Source: an uncultured Erysipelotrichaceae bacterium (GTDB lineage Bacteria; Bacillota_I; Bacilli_A; Erysipelotrichales; Erysipelotrichaceae). Taken from it: a stretch of DNA of 43,033 nt. The stretch spans positions 1-43,033 of the forward strand of contig CADBMV010000090.1 in NCBI GenBank assembly GCA_902795865.1. The letters are read 5' to 3'. Position numbers and translations under genes: made by a program. Under the pieces are notes generated by a model. The model was not told where the DNA came from, made no database searches, and saw nothing but the letters and a program-made list of their open reading frames with translations. This document shows positions 17,627 through 28,735 of this stretch, piece after piece. Within the stretch, counting starts at the first letter, position 1, and the number at the start of each line of letters is the position of its first letter.

Positions 17627-17970
17627 GTTTAAAAATTTATTTACTTACTAGTTTAATTGCATTTATTATTTCAATAGTATTTGCATTCATTGATTTAAAG
17701 ATAGCCTTTGGAATTATATTAGCTACTGTTTTTAGTTTAATTAATTTATTTCTTTTATCAGAAAGTATGAAAAAGGTTATTTCTTCAGATCAGCCTTCAT
17801 ATGGACTTATGATGGCTGGCAATGTGATTAGATTTACGTTGTTGTTTGTGATGATGTTTATAGCATATAAATTACCTAATGTATTTAATATGATAGGTAT
17901 TGCGATAGGTTTAACATTATTTATTGTTGCATTAGTGATAGATGCTTTAATGAAAAAAAGGAGTACATAG
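17623..17970 (+). CDS. atpI: ATP synthase subunit I (AtpI-like membrane protein)
   Basis: A 115-residue protein with four hydrophobic helices in two hairpins, at the canonical position before atpB. AtpI proteins help assemble the c-ring and have been linked to Mg2+ handling. Sequence conservation in this family is low, so the call rests on size, topology and position. The ATG overlaps the MarR gene by 4 bases. Confidence 0.8.
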   Translation: MSLKIYLLTSLIAFIISIVFAFIDLKIAFGIILATVFSLINLFLLSESMKKVISSDQPSYGLMMAGNVIRFTLLFVMMFIAYKLPNVFNMIGIAIGLTLFIVALVIDALMKKRST

Positions 17971-17972
17971 TT

Positions 17973-18653
17973 ATGGAATTTCAAACAACGATACTTTCAA
18001 TTATTATAATAACCATTACTATGGCATTACTTTTGTTCTATATTAATAAGAAATTAAGAGAATATAATCCTTTAGAAAAACCAAAGGGCATTGTTTTACT
18101 AGTGATAATGTTTGGACAAATGATTGATAAGATGGTTAAAGAAAAAACAAATGAAAGAGTCGCAAAATATTTAACTCCTTATATCATGTCAGTAGTAGCT
18201 TATATTTTCTTATCTAATATTGCAGGTTTATTCTCACTTGAAACACCTACATCTAATTATTCAGTAACTTTAGTATTGGGTGCTTTAACTTGTATTTTAA
18301 TCGAAGTTTATTCATTTAAGGAAAGAGGTACTAAAGGTTATATTAAATCATGGTTTGAACCATTAGCACCATTTGTTTTAGTTAATATTTTAAGTAAGAT
18401 ATCTACTTTGTTGTCATTGTCGCTTCGTTTGTTTGGTAATATTCTATCTGGTGGTATTTTAATGTCAGTTATTTATCAAATGTTAGGATCGATATCTAAA
18501 ATGATTCCATTAATTGGTAATCTAAATGTTGTTGGTATTATTATTGCGCCTGTTTTACATTTCTATTTTGATTTATTTTCAGGAATTATGCAGGCTTATA
18601 TATTTATAACTTTAACTATTTCATTTATAGGTAAGGAATTACCTAATCAATAA
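17973..18653 (+). CDS. atpB: F1Fo ATP synthase subunit a
   Basis: The ion-channel stator subunit of Fo. The 226-residue protein has five to six membrane helices. The essential arginine of the penultimate helix is Arg152 in LSLRLFGNILSGG, the most conserved segment of the family. AGGAG precedes the ATG. It works with the c-ring encoded next to conduct the coupling ion, which I predict to be Na+ from the c subunit. Confidence 0.95.
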   Translation: MEFQTTILSIIIITITMALLLFYINKKLREYNPLEKPKGIVLLVIMFGQMIDKMVKEKTNERVAKYLTPYIMSVVAYIFLSNIAGLFSLETPTSNYSVTLVLGALTCILIEVYSFKERGTKGYIKSWFEPLAPFVLVNILSKISTLLSLSLRLFGNILSGGILMSVIYQMLGSISKMIPLIGNLNVVGIIIAPVLHFYFDLFSGIMQAYIFITLTISFIGKELPNQ

Positions 18654-18667
18654 GGAGGAAAAAATTT

Positions 18668-18898
18668 ATGGAAAGAGCTTTACTAGGTTTTGCTGCAGCA
18701 CTATGTGTATGTGGTGGATGTGTCACAGGTATCATGGAAGGTAAGGTTGCAGTGCAAGCAGTAGAATCAATTGGAAAAAATCCAGATGCAGCTGATAAGA
18801 TTCAATCAATGGCTATTATTGGTGCTGCTATCTCAGAAACTTGTGCTATTTATTGTTTATTAGTAGCTTTCTTGATTATCTTCATTTTAGGAGCTTAA
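18668..18898 (+). CDS. atpE: F1Fo ATP synthase subunit c with two-carboxylate (Na+-type) ion site
   Basis: The 76-residue hairpin of the membrane rotor. Helix 1 contains GIMEGK, putting Glu24 where Na+-binding c subunits such as that of Ilyobacter have Gln. Helix 2 contains ISETCAIY, with the ion-binding Glu57, Thr58 and Tyr62. The polar loop is GKNPDAADK. The pair Glu24 plus Glu57-Thr/Ser...Tyr is the pattern reported for the two-carboxylate Na+ rotor of Fusobacterium nucleatum. The protein also has five cysteines (13, 15, 18, 59, 63), which is unusual for a c subunit. A strong TAAGGAGG suits the high copy number of c. Confidence 0.93.
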   Translation: MERALLGFAAALCVCGGCVTGIMEGKVAVQAVESIGKNPDAADKIQSMAIIGAAISETCAIYCLLVAFLIIFILGA

Positions 18899-18899
18899 T

Positions 18900-19409
18900 A
18901 TGCAAATAATTGATATTCTTCAATTATTGGTGCCAAATGTTTGGACAGCTATAAGCCAGTTGTGTGCTAGTGCAGTACTATTTTTCTTAATGTATAAACT
19001 AGCATGGAAACCTGTAAAAAAGATATTAGATCAAAGAAGCGAGTTTGAGCAAAGCAAACTATCTGAGGCTGAGGCTTTAAAAGAAGAAAACGAGAGATTA
19101 AACAAGGAAGCTAAACAAGCAATCAGTGAAGCGAATAAAACAGCAGAAACGATTGTGAAAAGTGCAAGAGAAGAAGGTCTTAGTGTTAAACAAGAATTAA
19201 TTGAAGAAGGACGTCAAGAAAGCAGAAATCTTTTGGATAATGCAAAACGAGATATTGAACTTCAAAAAAGTAGATTACTTGAAGAGATGCATGAAGAGAT
19301 TATTGATGTAGCTTTAAGTGCTACTGAAAAAATGCTTAATGAAAAACTTGATAAAAAATCTTCAAAAAGCGAAATTGATTCTTTTGTTAAGGAAGTAATT
19401 CAAAAATGA
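18900..19409 (+). CDS. atpF: F1Fo ATP synthase subunit b
   Basis: The peripheral stalk subunit: 169 residues with one N-terminal membrane helix (about 14-33) followed by a long, charged, Glu/Lys/Ala-rich coiled coil. The start lies one base after the atpE stop, and the end overlaps the delta-alpha gene by 4 bases. In standard enzymes the C-terminus of b binds the C-terminal domain of delta, which here is fused to alpha. Confidence 0.93.
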   Translation: MQIIDILQLLVPNVWTAISQLCASAVLFFLMYKLAWKPVKKILDQRSEFEQSKLSEAEALKEENERLNKEAKQAISEANKTAETIVKSAREEGLSVKQELIEEGRQESRNLLDNAKRDIELQKSRLLEEMHEEIIDVALSATEKMLNEKLDKKSSKSEIDSFVKEVIQK

Positions 19410-21463
19410 ATGTGAATGTTAGAAGCTATGCTAGAAATTTGATGGAACTTGCTAAGCAAGAAGGTTCTGTAGATCATTGCTATCGTGAAATTAAAAGTAT
19501 CAATGATGAAATCAATCGTAATGATGAATTAGCTAAGTATTTAGTTTCTGATGATTATAGCAGCAGTCAAAAGAAAGAAAAACTTCAAGAAGTTTTCAAA
19601 AATGAACTTGATGAATCCATTCTTTATGGCTTGTTTTTAACAATCGATTCTATGCCTAGAAAAGGTTTAGAAATTGAATTAATTCATGATTTTTTAGAGT
19701 ATTATTATCAATCAAGAGGAATTGTTTTTGGTACAGCTTATAGTGCTAAACAATTAGATAAAAATGATTTAGCTTCTTTAGAAGCTGCTTTTTCCTATAA
19801 ATTAGAACATAATGTTAGATTAGAAAATAAAGTTGATAAAAAACTAATTGGTGGTGTTAAGGTTATCGTCAATGATAATGTGTGGGATGGTACATATAAG
19901 ACAAAGATTGAAGATTTACGTGCATCACTTATAAAAAATGAAGTTAAGAATAAAGAAGAGTTAGGTAGTGAACTTTTAAAAGATATTAATGATTTTAATC
20001 AAAAGAGTATTAAGACAGAATCAAGTTTAACTACAGGTTATGTAACTAGTGTTGCTGATGGTGTTGCTAATATTTCTGGTATTTATAATGCAATGGCTGG
20101 AGAAATATTAGATATTGGCGAAACTAAAGGCATGGTTATGGATTTAGAAGAAGAAAGTATTGCTGCAGTTTTATTGGGCAATGATATGGATATTGTTAAG
20201 GGTACTCAAGTATCTTCTACTGGTAAAGTAGCGGAAGTTCCTGTTGGTGATGAACTTCTAGGAAGAGTAGTAGATGCTTTAGGTAGACCAGTTGATGGTA
20301 AAGGTGTAATTAAAACTAATGAATTTAGACAAATTGAAGTTGGTGCACCTGGAGTTATTGATAGAAGTCCAATTGATGAACCTTTACAAACAGGTATTAA
20401 GATAATTGATTCAATGATTCCTATTGGTAAAGGTCAAAGAGAATTAATTATTGGCGATAGACAAACTGGTAAAACAGCTATTGCGATTGATACAATTATC
20501 AATCAAAAAGGTAGAAACGTTAAGTGTATTTATGTTGCAATTGGGCAAAAGAATTCTACTGTTGCGCAAATAATTGAAAAACTAACAGGATTTGGTGCTA
20601 TGGAGTATACAACAGTTGTTGTTGCAGGTGCGAGTGAGCTTGCATCTTTGCAATACATCGCACCATATTCAGGATGTAGTATTGGTGAATATTGGATGAA
20701 TAAGGGAGAAGATGTCTTAATTGTTTATGATGATTTATCTAAACATGCAGTTGCATATCGTACCTTGTCATTACTATTAAGAAGACCACCAGGAAGAGAA
20801 GCCTTCCCAGGAGATGTATTCTATTTACATTCAAGATTATTAGAAAGAAGTGGAAAGCTTTCAGAAAAATTAGGAAAGGGATCTTTAACAGCTTTACCAA
20901 TTATTGAAACACAAGCTGGTGATATTTCTGCATATATTCCTACAAATGTTATTAGTATCACTGATGGACAGATATTCTTACAAAGTGATTTGTTTAATAG
21001 TGGAATTAGACCAGCGATTGATTATGGTCTATCAGTATCACGTGTTGGTTCGGCTGCGCAAATTAAAGCAATGAAGTCTGTTTCATCTTCGTTAAAGCTT
21101 GATTTATCACAATATCAAGAAGTGTTAGATTTTGCGCAATTTGGCTCAGACCTAGATCCTTCAACACGTGCAAGAATTAATCATGGTAGACACCTAGTTG
21201 AACTTTTAAAACAAGCACAATATAAACCAATGGAGACTACTGATCAAATATTGTTATTGTTTGCAAATAAATTAGGTTTATTAGATGATATTCCAATTGA
21301 AAGAATCAGAGAATATGAAAAAGAATTATTATTTGAAATGAATAATGTTCATTCTGATTTAGTTGAACAGATTAATGAAAAACATGTAATAGATGATAAG
21401 TTAAGTGAAAGATTAACTGACATCATTACTATTTTTACTACACAATTTAAATTAATGGATTAA
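19406..21463 (+). CDS. atpHA: Fused F1 ATP synthase delta and alpha subunits
   Basis: A single 685-residue frame carries a whole delta subunit (about residues 1-176, ending [15 protein letters not shown]) and a whole alpha subunit (from about 182, including the N-terminal helix [15 protein letters not shown]). Alpha motifs are intact: Walker A GDRQTGKT at 350-357 (E. coli 169-176 plus 181) and the arginine-finger segment [10 protein letters not shown]. There is no stop, frameshift or missing segment at the joint, and between Val159 (GTG, without a ribosome site) and Met230 there is no ATG, GTG or TTG codon in frame. Normal enzymes have one delta and three alpha chains, so this gene implies three delta domains, or cleavage. 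A sequencing error seems unlikely, because the linker reads as ordinary coding sequence. Confidence 0.95.
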   Translation: MNVNVRSYARNLMELAKQEGSVDHCYREIKSINDEINRNDELAKYLVSDDYSSSQKKEKLQEVFKNELDESILYGLFLTIDSMPRKGLEIELIHDFLEYYYQSRGIVFGTAYSAKQLDKNDLASLEAAFSYKLEHNVRLENKVDKKLIGGVKVIVNDNVWDGTYKTKIEDLRASLIKNEVKNKEELGSELLKDINDFNQKSIKTESSLTTGYVTSVADGVANISGIYNAMAGEILDIGETKGMVMDLEEESIAAVLLGNDMDIVKGTQVSSTGKVAEVPVGDELLGRVVDALGRPVDGKGVIKTNEFRQIEVGAPGVIDRSPIDEPLQTGIKIIDSMIPIGKGQRELIIGDRQTGKTAIAIDTIINQKGRNVKCIYVAIGQKNSTVAQIIEKLTGFGAMEYTTVVVAGASELASLQYIAPYSGCSIGEYWMNKGEDVLIVYDDLSKHAVAYRTLSLLLRRPPGREAFPGDVFYLHSRLLERSGKLSEKLGKGSLTALPIIETQAGDISAYIPTNVISITDGQIFLQSDLFNSGIRPAIDYGLSVSRVGSAAQIKAMKSVSSSLKLDLSQYQEVLDFAQFGSDLDPSTRARINHGRHLVELLKQAQYKPMETTDQILLLFANKLGLLDDIPIERIREYEKELLFEMNNVHSDLVEQINEKHVIDDKLSERLTDIITIFTTQFKLMD

Positions 21464-21464
21464 T

Positions 21465-23701
<2,237 letters not shown>

Positions 23702-23702
23702 A

Positions 23703-24113
23703 ATGTTATTTACAGTTGAATTTATTACATATCAAGGTGTTTATAAAAGTATTGAAACCGATAAATTAAATATTCCAACTAGTGAAGGAAGAAGAACGAT
23801 ACTTTCAAATCATATGCCTATTATGATACCTATTCAAATAGGTGTCATTGAAACTAGTAACAATAATAAAACATCCCATTATGCAATTAATGGTGGAGTT
23901 TTATATTTTGATTCAAATGTAGCTGAAATTGTTGCAGATGATGTTGTTGATGTAAATGAAATAAATATTAATGAAATAACACAAGAAAAACAAATTACTG
24001 AAGAAAAATATAAAAAAGTTAGAAGGGCTAATGAAAAACATCGAATTCAAACTAAATTAGATAGTTTAGATAATTTAATTAACGCTTACAAAAAGTATGT
24101 TGAAGTATCATAG
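23703..24113 (+). CDS. atpC: F1 ATP synthase subunit epsilon
   Basis: A 136-residue protein with the N-terminal beta sandwich (LFTVEFITYQGVYKSIE, NHMPIMIPIQIG) and a C-terminal helical hairpin from about residue 85, the usual two-domain layout of epsilon. It is the last gene of the operon. The stop codon lies in the loop of the terminator hairpin at 24102-24126. Confidence 0.93.
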   Translation: MLFTVEFITYQGVYKSIETDKLNIPTSEGRRTILSNHMPIMIPIQIGVIETSNNNKTSHYAINGGVLYFDSNVAEIVADDVVDVNEININEITQEKQITEEKYKKVRRANEKHRIQTKLDSLDNLINAYKKYVEVS

Positions 24114-24126
24114 GATACTTCTTTTT
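24102..24126 (+). terminator. Terminator of the atp operon
   Basis: GAAGTATC (24102-24109), loop ATAG, GATACTTC (24114-24121), then TTTTT. The hairpin overlaps the last codons and stop of atpC. Confidence 0.88.
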
Positions 24127-24131
24127 ATAAG

Positions 24132-24155
24132 AAAAAAAGTTCAATATGAACTTTT
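24132..24155 (-). terminator. Terminator of the rubredoxin gene
   Basis: AAAAGTTCA (24135-24143), loop ATA, TGAACTTTT (24147-24155). On the minus strand it is followed by a run of seven T. It begins within the rubredoxin stop codon and lies only 9 bases from the end of the atp terminator stem, so the convergent units are insulated. Confidence 0.85.
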
Positions 24156-24321
24156 AGTCTTGTTTAACTTCTTCAAACATATCTTTGCTTACACCGCATA
24201 GTGGACATACCCAATCTTCAGGAATATCTTCAAATGCAGTTCCAGCTTCAATTCCGCTATCAGGATCGCCTATTTCAGGATCATAAATATAACCACATAC
24301 TGTACAAATATATTTTTTCAT
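24154..24321 (-). CDS. Rubredoxin
   Basis: A 55-residue protein containing the two iron-binding knuckles CTVCGY (Cys6, Cys9) and CPLCGV (Cys39, Cys42), the PEDWVCP turn and the YDPEIGDPD segment. It is nearly identical in pattern to clostridial rubredoxins. A single iron held by four cysteines makes it a small cytosolic electron carrier, often feeding oxygen- or peroxide-reducing enzymes in anaerobes. AAAGGA lies 10 bases before the ATG. The gene is a single unit with its own terminator; no partner oxidoreductase lies nearby. Confidence 0.96.
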   Translation of the reverse strand: MKKYICTVCGYIYDPEIGDPDSGIEAGTAFEDIPEDWVCPLCGVSKDMFEEVKQD

Positions 24322-24404
24322 TAGTTATTTTTTCCTTTCATCTTATACATAAATTTTATAATATTTAAATATTTTTCTAAAGAAAAATGACCAGTGAAAC
24401 TAAG

Positions 24405-24431
24405 TGGTATAATTTTACTATATGTAAGGGA
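24405..24431 (+). promoter_or_regulatory. Extended -10 promoter and ribosome site of the M16 peptidase gene
   Basis: TGGTATAAT (24405-24413) is an extended -10 (TG-N-TATAAT) without a clear -35. AAGGGAG (24425-24431) lies 8 bases before ATG 24440 and selects that start over a TTG at 24434. Confidence 0.65.
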
Positions 24432-24439
24432 GTTTGATT

Positions 24440-27331
24440 ATGCAAGTAAACGATGTAATTCATGGATTTAAAGTAAATAGAATTAGACATGTTGATGAAA
24501 TTAATGCAGACATGTATGAGATGATACATGAAAAAACAAACGCAAAAACAATTTGGTTAAAAAGAGATGATGAAAATAAAACATTCTCTATTGCCTTTAA
24601 AACTACACCAGTAGATGATACAGGCGTGTTCCATATACTAGAACATTGTGTTTTGAATGGTTCTAAAAGATATCCTGTTAGAGAACCTTTTGTTGATTTA
24701 TTAAAAGGATCACTACAGACATTTTTAAATGCAATGACTTATCCAGATAAGACAGTGTATCCAGTATCTTCTAGAAATAATAAAGATTTTATAAACTTGA
24801 TGAGAGTTTACTTAGATGCAGTATTTAAACCTTTAGTAATAGAAAATCCAAGCGCTTTTTATCAAGAAGGCTGGCATTATGAATTAAACAACATCGATGA
24901 TCAACCTATTTATAAAGGTGTAGTTTTTAATGAAATGAAAGGTGCTTTTTCTTCAGCTGATTCATTAAGAAGTAGACTTATGATGCACGAATTATTTCCT
25001 GATACATGCTATGGAAATGAATCAGGAGGAGATCCTGAATATATTACTGATTTAACTTATAAACAATTCTGTGATGCACATAAAAAATATTACAACCCAA
25101 GTAATTCTTATATCTTTTTAGATGGTGATATGAATATTGAAGAAATATTAGGAATTATTGATGATGAATATTTATCTGAGTATTCTAATGATGGTGAAAA
25201 AATAATTATTGAAAAACAATCAGCACATGTTAATGATCCTATTATTAAAGAATATGAAGTTGGTGCAGATACACCTTTAGAAAAGAAAGCACAAATTGCT
25301 TATGGATATGTAATAGGTGATTATGACGAATATGAAAAAACAGTAGCTTTCTCACTATTGTCATCTGTTTTATGTGGAAGTAATGAATCACCATTAAAGA
25401 AGGTAATATTAAATAATAATTTAGGAGAAGATATCAGTTTTGATGTTCAAGATGGTATTTTACAACCTTATGTAGAAATAGATGTAATTAATACAGATTT
25501 AGAAAAAGAAGAAGAAATTAGTAAAACTATTGAAAATGAATTAAGAAAAATAATAAAAGAAGGTGTTGATAAAGAAGAGCTAAAAGCAACTTTAAATCAA
25601 AGAGAATTTAAGGCAAAAGAAAGAGATTTTGGTGGCGCACCAAAAGGTTTAGTATTTGCATTAAGTAGTTTAGATAGTTGGTTATATGATGGTGATCCAA
25701 TTGATACTCTTTGTTTTGATAAACTATTTGAAAGTCTAAGAAAAAAGATTGATACAGATTATTATGAGAAATTATTAGAAGAATATATTATTAATAGTAA
25801 ACATAGTGCAAAAGTATTATTAAAACCATCTAATACATTAGGACAAGTAAAAATAGAAAAAGAAAAGAATAAATTAAAGAAGATAAGTGAAACTTGGTCT
25901 AATGAAGATAGAGAAGAATTGATTGAATTAAATAGAAAGTTACAAGAATATCAAGTTAGTGAAGATACTCCTGAACAAAAAGCAAGTCTTCCTGCTTTAC
26001 ATTTGGAAGATTTAAAAGATACACCAACTGATTATCCAATTGAAATTGACAATTATAATGGTAATGAAATCATTAAACATAATGTTGATACAAATGGAAT
26101 ATCTTATGTGACTTTATCAATTAAAGCTGATGATTTTGTTTTAGAAGATTATACTATTTTGAATCAATTGTTAAGTTTGTTAAGTAAATTAAAAACTGAT
26201 AAATACAATGTTCTTGAACTAAATAGACAAATGAAGAGTATTTTAGGTAACTTCTCATTATCTTTTTCACCAAGATATAGTTATCATGAAAAGATAGATA
26301 ATAATGAAGTAGCATTAAGTTATTCATCTTTATTTAGAAATGATTCACAAGCTATAGATTTGATTTCAGAAATAATTTATCATACTGATTTTTCTGATAA
26401 ACAAGCAATTCGTGATGTTTTAAAACAAAATATCTATTCTCTACAACAAGCATTTATAAATGCTGGTCATTCTTTAGCTATCCAAAGATGTTTAGCATAT
26501 ACTTCACCAGTTGCAGTAGTATCTGAATATGCAGGAGGATATGAAGCATATAAATTCTTAAAAGAATTAGATGAAAAATGGGATGAAAAATCAGATGAGT
26601 TTATAAACAAACTAATTAAGTTAAGAGATTCTCTATTTATTAAAGAAAGATATACTTTAAGTATTAGTTCTGAAAACACAGATTTAATTACTAAGAATAT
26701 TTTAGATAATGCACCTAGTGCAGTTGTTGGTGAAAAAACAAATAAACAACCTTTAGGTAATCTTAAAGAGGGAATAGTTTCACCATCTAATGTTTCTTAT
26801 GCTGCAAAGACATCATTAATAAAAGATGAAAAATATAATATAGGTGCAATGTATGTATTATCAAATATTTTAACTTATGATTATTTATGGAATAATATTA
26901 GAGTTAAGGGTGGAGCATATGGTTGTGGCTTTAGAAGTGGATATAATATGACTGCAAGTTTCTATTCGTATAGAGATCCTAGCCCTGCAAATTCTTTGAA
27001 GATATTTGAAAATACTATTAACTACTTAAAAGAATTCTTAGAAAAACAAGATAGTGTGGAAAATTATATTGTAGGTACTACTGGTGATTTTGATCCACTA
27101 CTTAGCACTAAGACAAGTATTAGAGTAAGAGATATTGAATATATGATGGGACTTACTTATGAAGATAAAAAAGAAATACTCAAACAAATACTAAATACTT
27201 CTAAACAAGACCTGTATGACTTAATAAAGCAACTTGAAAAAATTAATTTAGAAAATAATATATGTGTTATCGGTAATAAAGAAGCAATCAGTAAATGTGA
27301 GGGTCTAGATAATATAATCGAATTAAGTTAA
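24440..27331 (+). CDS. M16C-family zinc peptidase (presequence protease/insulinase-like)
   Basis: A 963-residue cytosolic metallopeptidase of the large single-chain M16C type, which degrades peptides inside a closed chamber. The inverted zinc motif HILEH is about residues 60-64, in the context FHILEHCVLNGSKRYP. The third ligand lies in the following FNEMKGAFSS helix. The C-terminal, catalytically inactive half contains the conserved NNIRVKGGAYGCGF segment, whose Arg and Tyr help bind substrate. The length matches bacterial homologues of yeast Cym1/PreP. The start is set by the AAGGGAG site. Monocistronic, with its own terminator. Confidence 0.93.
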   Translation: MQVNDVIHGFKVNRIRHVDEINADMYEMIHEKTNAKTIWLKRDDENKTFSIAFKTTPVDDTGVFHILEHCVLNGSKRYPVREPFVDLLKGSLQTFLNAMTYPDKTVYPVSSRNNKDFINLMRVYLDAVFKPLVIENPSAFYQEGWHYELNNIDDQPIYKGVVFNEMKGAFSSADSLRSRLMMHELFPDTCYGNESGGDPEYITDLTYKQFCDAHKKYYNPSNSYIFLDGDMNIEEILGIIDDEYLSEYSNDGEKIIIEKQSAHVNDPIIKEYEVGADTPLEKKAQIAYGYVIGDYDEYEKTVAFSLLSSVLCGSNESPLKKVILNNNLGEDISFDVQDGILQPYVEIDVINTDLEKEEEISKTIENELRKIIKEGVDKEELKATLNQREFKAKERDFGGAPKGLVFALSSLDSWLYDGDPIDTLCFDKLFESLRKKIDTDYYEKLLEEYIINSKHSAKVLLKPSNTLGQVKIEKEKNKLKKISETWSNEDREELIELNRKLQEYQVSEDTPEQKASLPALHLEDLKDTPTDYPIEIDNYNGNEIIKHNVDTNGISYVTLSIKADDFVLEDYTILNQLLSLLSKLKTDKYNVLELNRQMKSILGNFSLSFSPRYSYHEKIDNNEVALSYSSLFRNDSQAIDLISEIIYHTDFSDKQAIRDVLKQNIYSLQQAFINAGHSLAIQRCLAYTSPVAVVSEYAGGYEAYKFLKELDEKWDEKSDEFINKLIKLRDSLFIKERYTLSISSENTDLITKNILDNAPSAVVGEKTNKQPLGNLKEGIVSPSNVSYAAKTSLIKDEKYNIGAMYVLSNILTYDYLWNNIRVKGGAYGCGFRSGYNMTASFYSYRDPSPANSLKIFENTINYLKEFLEKQDSVENYIVGTTGDFDPLLSTKTSIRVRDIEYMMGLTYEDKKEILKQILNTSKQDLYDLIKQLEKINLENNICVIGNKEAISKCEGLDNIIELS

Positions 27332-27360
27332 AAGCTGGATTTCCAGCTTTTAATATTTTA
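27328..27360. terminator. Bidirectional terminator between the M16 peptidase and MBL genes
   Basis: TTAAAAGCTGG (27328-27338) and CCAGCTTTTAA (27343-27353) form a perfect 11-bp stem with a 4-base loop. It overlaps the stop codon regions of both convergent genes and has a T-rich tail on the plus strand and TTTTAA on the minus strand. Confidence 0.85.
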
Positions 27361-28735
27361 TTAATTGACCATCAATTAATTTATAGAATTTATTCTGTTC
27401 AGGAAAAAATTGTTTACTATTTACTGGATTTAGATTTTCGGGATGTTTCGAATGAACTGCAACGACGCTTTTAGCATTTATCCTATCTATCACATAAGCT
27501 AAATGATTTGGATAAGTATGAGAAAACGAATAAAGATTAGCGTAACTTATAAAATCCCATTTTAATTTATTAATTATGTTTACCATTACTTTATAATTTT
27601 TATCTTCCTTTACTAATGGTTCACCAAATAAATGGAAGTATTTTCCTGATAGATTATCAAAATCAATTAAAGATAAAATATTTGGATAAGAGTTTTGTAT
27701 TAAGTACATTTCAGGATGACTTAATATTTTATTTGTATCTATAACTTCAAAGTCAGACATCTTACTTAATATTGAATCTTGTTTCTTATTATTTGGAATA
27801 TAAATAGGAACTTTTATATTTGTGAAATTATAAAATACATAAGCATATGATGCTTCCATGATTAGTTGTCTATTTAATGACAAAGATAAATCATAGATAT
27901 GCTTCATCATTTTAATATCTCTAATATATTGATTAAAAACAGCTACACCTTTATAATCTTTTAGATTGTTGAAGATGTTGTTATAAATATCTTGTTCACT
28001 AATAGAACCAGGAACTAATATTTTTGAAGGTGTTTTATATAATTCTTCATACTTATTATCTTTATTAAATTCTGATGGAGAAGTTGTAGTTGAATCAACA
28101 ATCAATAAATCAATCTTTTCTTTAGATAACTCTTCTAATTCTTCAAATGCTTTTTTACTATTTGTACCATGGAATCTAATATCACCACTATAATAAATAG
28201 TTGCATCTGGTGTTTTTATTAAGAAACCTGCAGAACCAGGACATGGATGATCTGAATAATATGGACTTATAGTTATCTTTCCAACATGTATATCTTTATG
28301 ATATTCAAAAGAACTATATTTTCGAGTTTGCGTATTATTATCAATAGCATCTAGCAAATTTAATAGTTTCAAACCATCACTATGTATGTAGACAGGTATT
28401 TGTTTTGCAACCTTATCTATTTCAGACATATGATCTAAATGTAAATGACAAATTAATATAGCAGTATTTAAATTTGATTCTTCATATGATTGAAGATCAA
28501 TATCTTTTAAATCTTCCTTTGAAAAAACACCTTCAATCATTGGAATTTTATCCAAAAGTAGTGCGTCATAAACTTTGTTATTTATTCTTTGCTTAACAGT
28601 GCCATCATAAACATTACTACTAGGTTCAAATGGTGCACCAAAGTCAAAAATAACACGATCATTTTCGTATGTCACAGATATGACTATTCCCATTCCTAAT
28701 GTTCCACGATAAAAATTAACTAGAGTATTACTCAT
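27350..28735 (-). CDS. Metallo-beta-lactamase-fold hydrolase, complete metal site (MBL A)
   Basis: A 461-residue MBL-fold protein. Metal ligands in order are His97, His99, Asp101 and His102 (CHLHLDHM), His163 (SDHPCPGS), Asp185 (YYSGDIRFHG) and a C-terminal His428 in VVAVHSKHPEN. The SGDIRFHG and final VHSKHPE...GQLIKY pattern recall RNase J/CPSF-type nucleases, but the protein is too different for me to assign a substrate, and I see no beta-CASP motif that would settle it. It lies downstream of, and overlaps by 8 bases, a paralogue that lacks His in motif III. The pair is transcribed away from the L,D-transpeptidase gene. Confidence 0.85.
   Translation of the reverse strand: MSNTLVNFYRGTLGMGIVISVTYENDRVIFDFGAPFEPSSNVYDGTVKQRINNKVYDALLLDKIPMIEGVFSKEDLKDIDLQSYEESNLNTAILICHLHLDHMSEIDKVAKQIPVYIHSDGLKLLNLLDAIDNNTQTRKYSSFEYHKDIHVGKITISPYYSDHPCPGSAGFLIKTPDATIYYSGDIRFHGTNSKKAFEELEELSKEKIDLLIVDSTTTSPSEFNKDNKYEELYKTPSKILVPGSISEQDIYNNIFNNLKDYKGVAVFNQYIRDIKMMKHIYDLSLSLNRQLIMEASYAYVFYNFTNIKVPIYIPNNKKQDSILSKMSDFEVIDTNKILSHPEMYLIQNSYPNILSLIDFDNLSGKYFHLFGEPLVKEDKNYKVMVNIINKLKWDFISYANLYSFSHTYPNHLAYVIDRINAKSVVAVHSKHPENLNPVNSKQFFPEQNKFYKLIDGQLIKY

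Noticed and set aside
19880-19882. In-frame GTG (codon 159 of the delta-alpha gene) as a separate start for alpha
   Set aside because: It lies about 20 codons before the alpha domain. The nearest purine-rich stretch (AAGG, 19858-19861) is 18 bases away, too far for a ribosome site.
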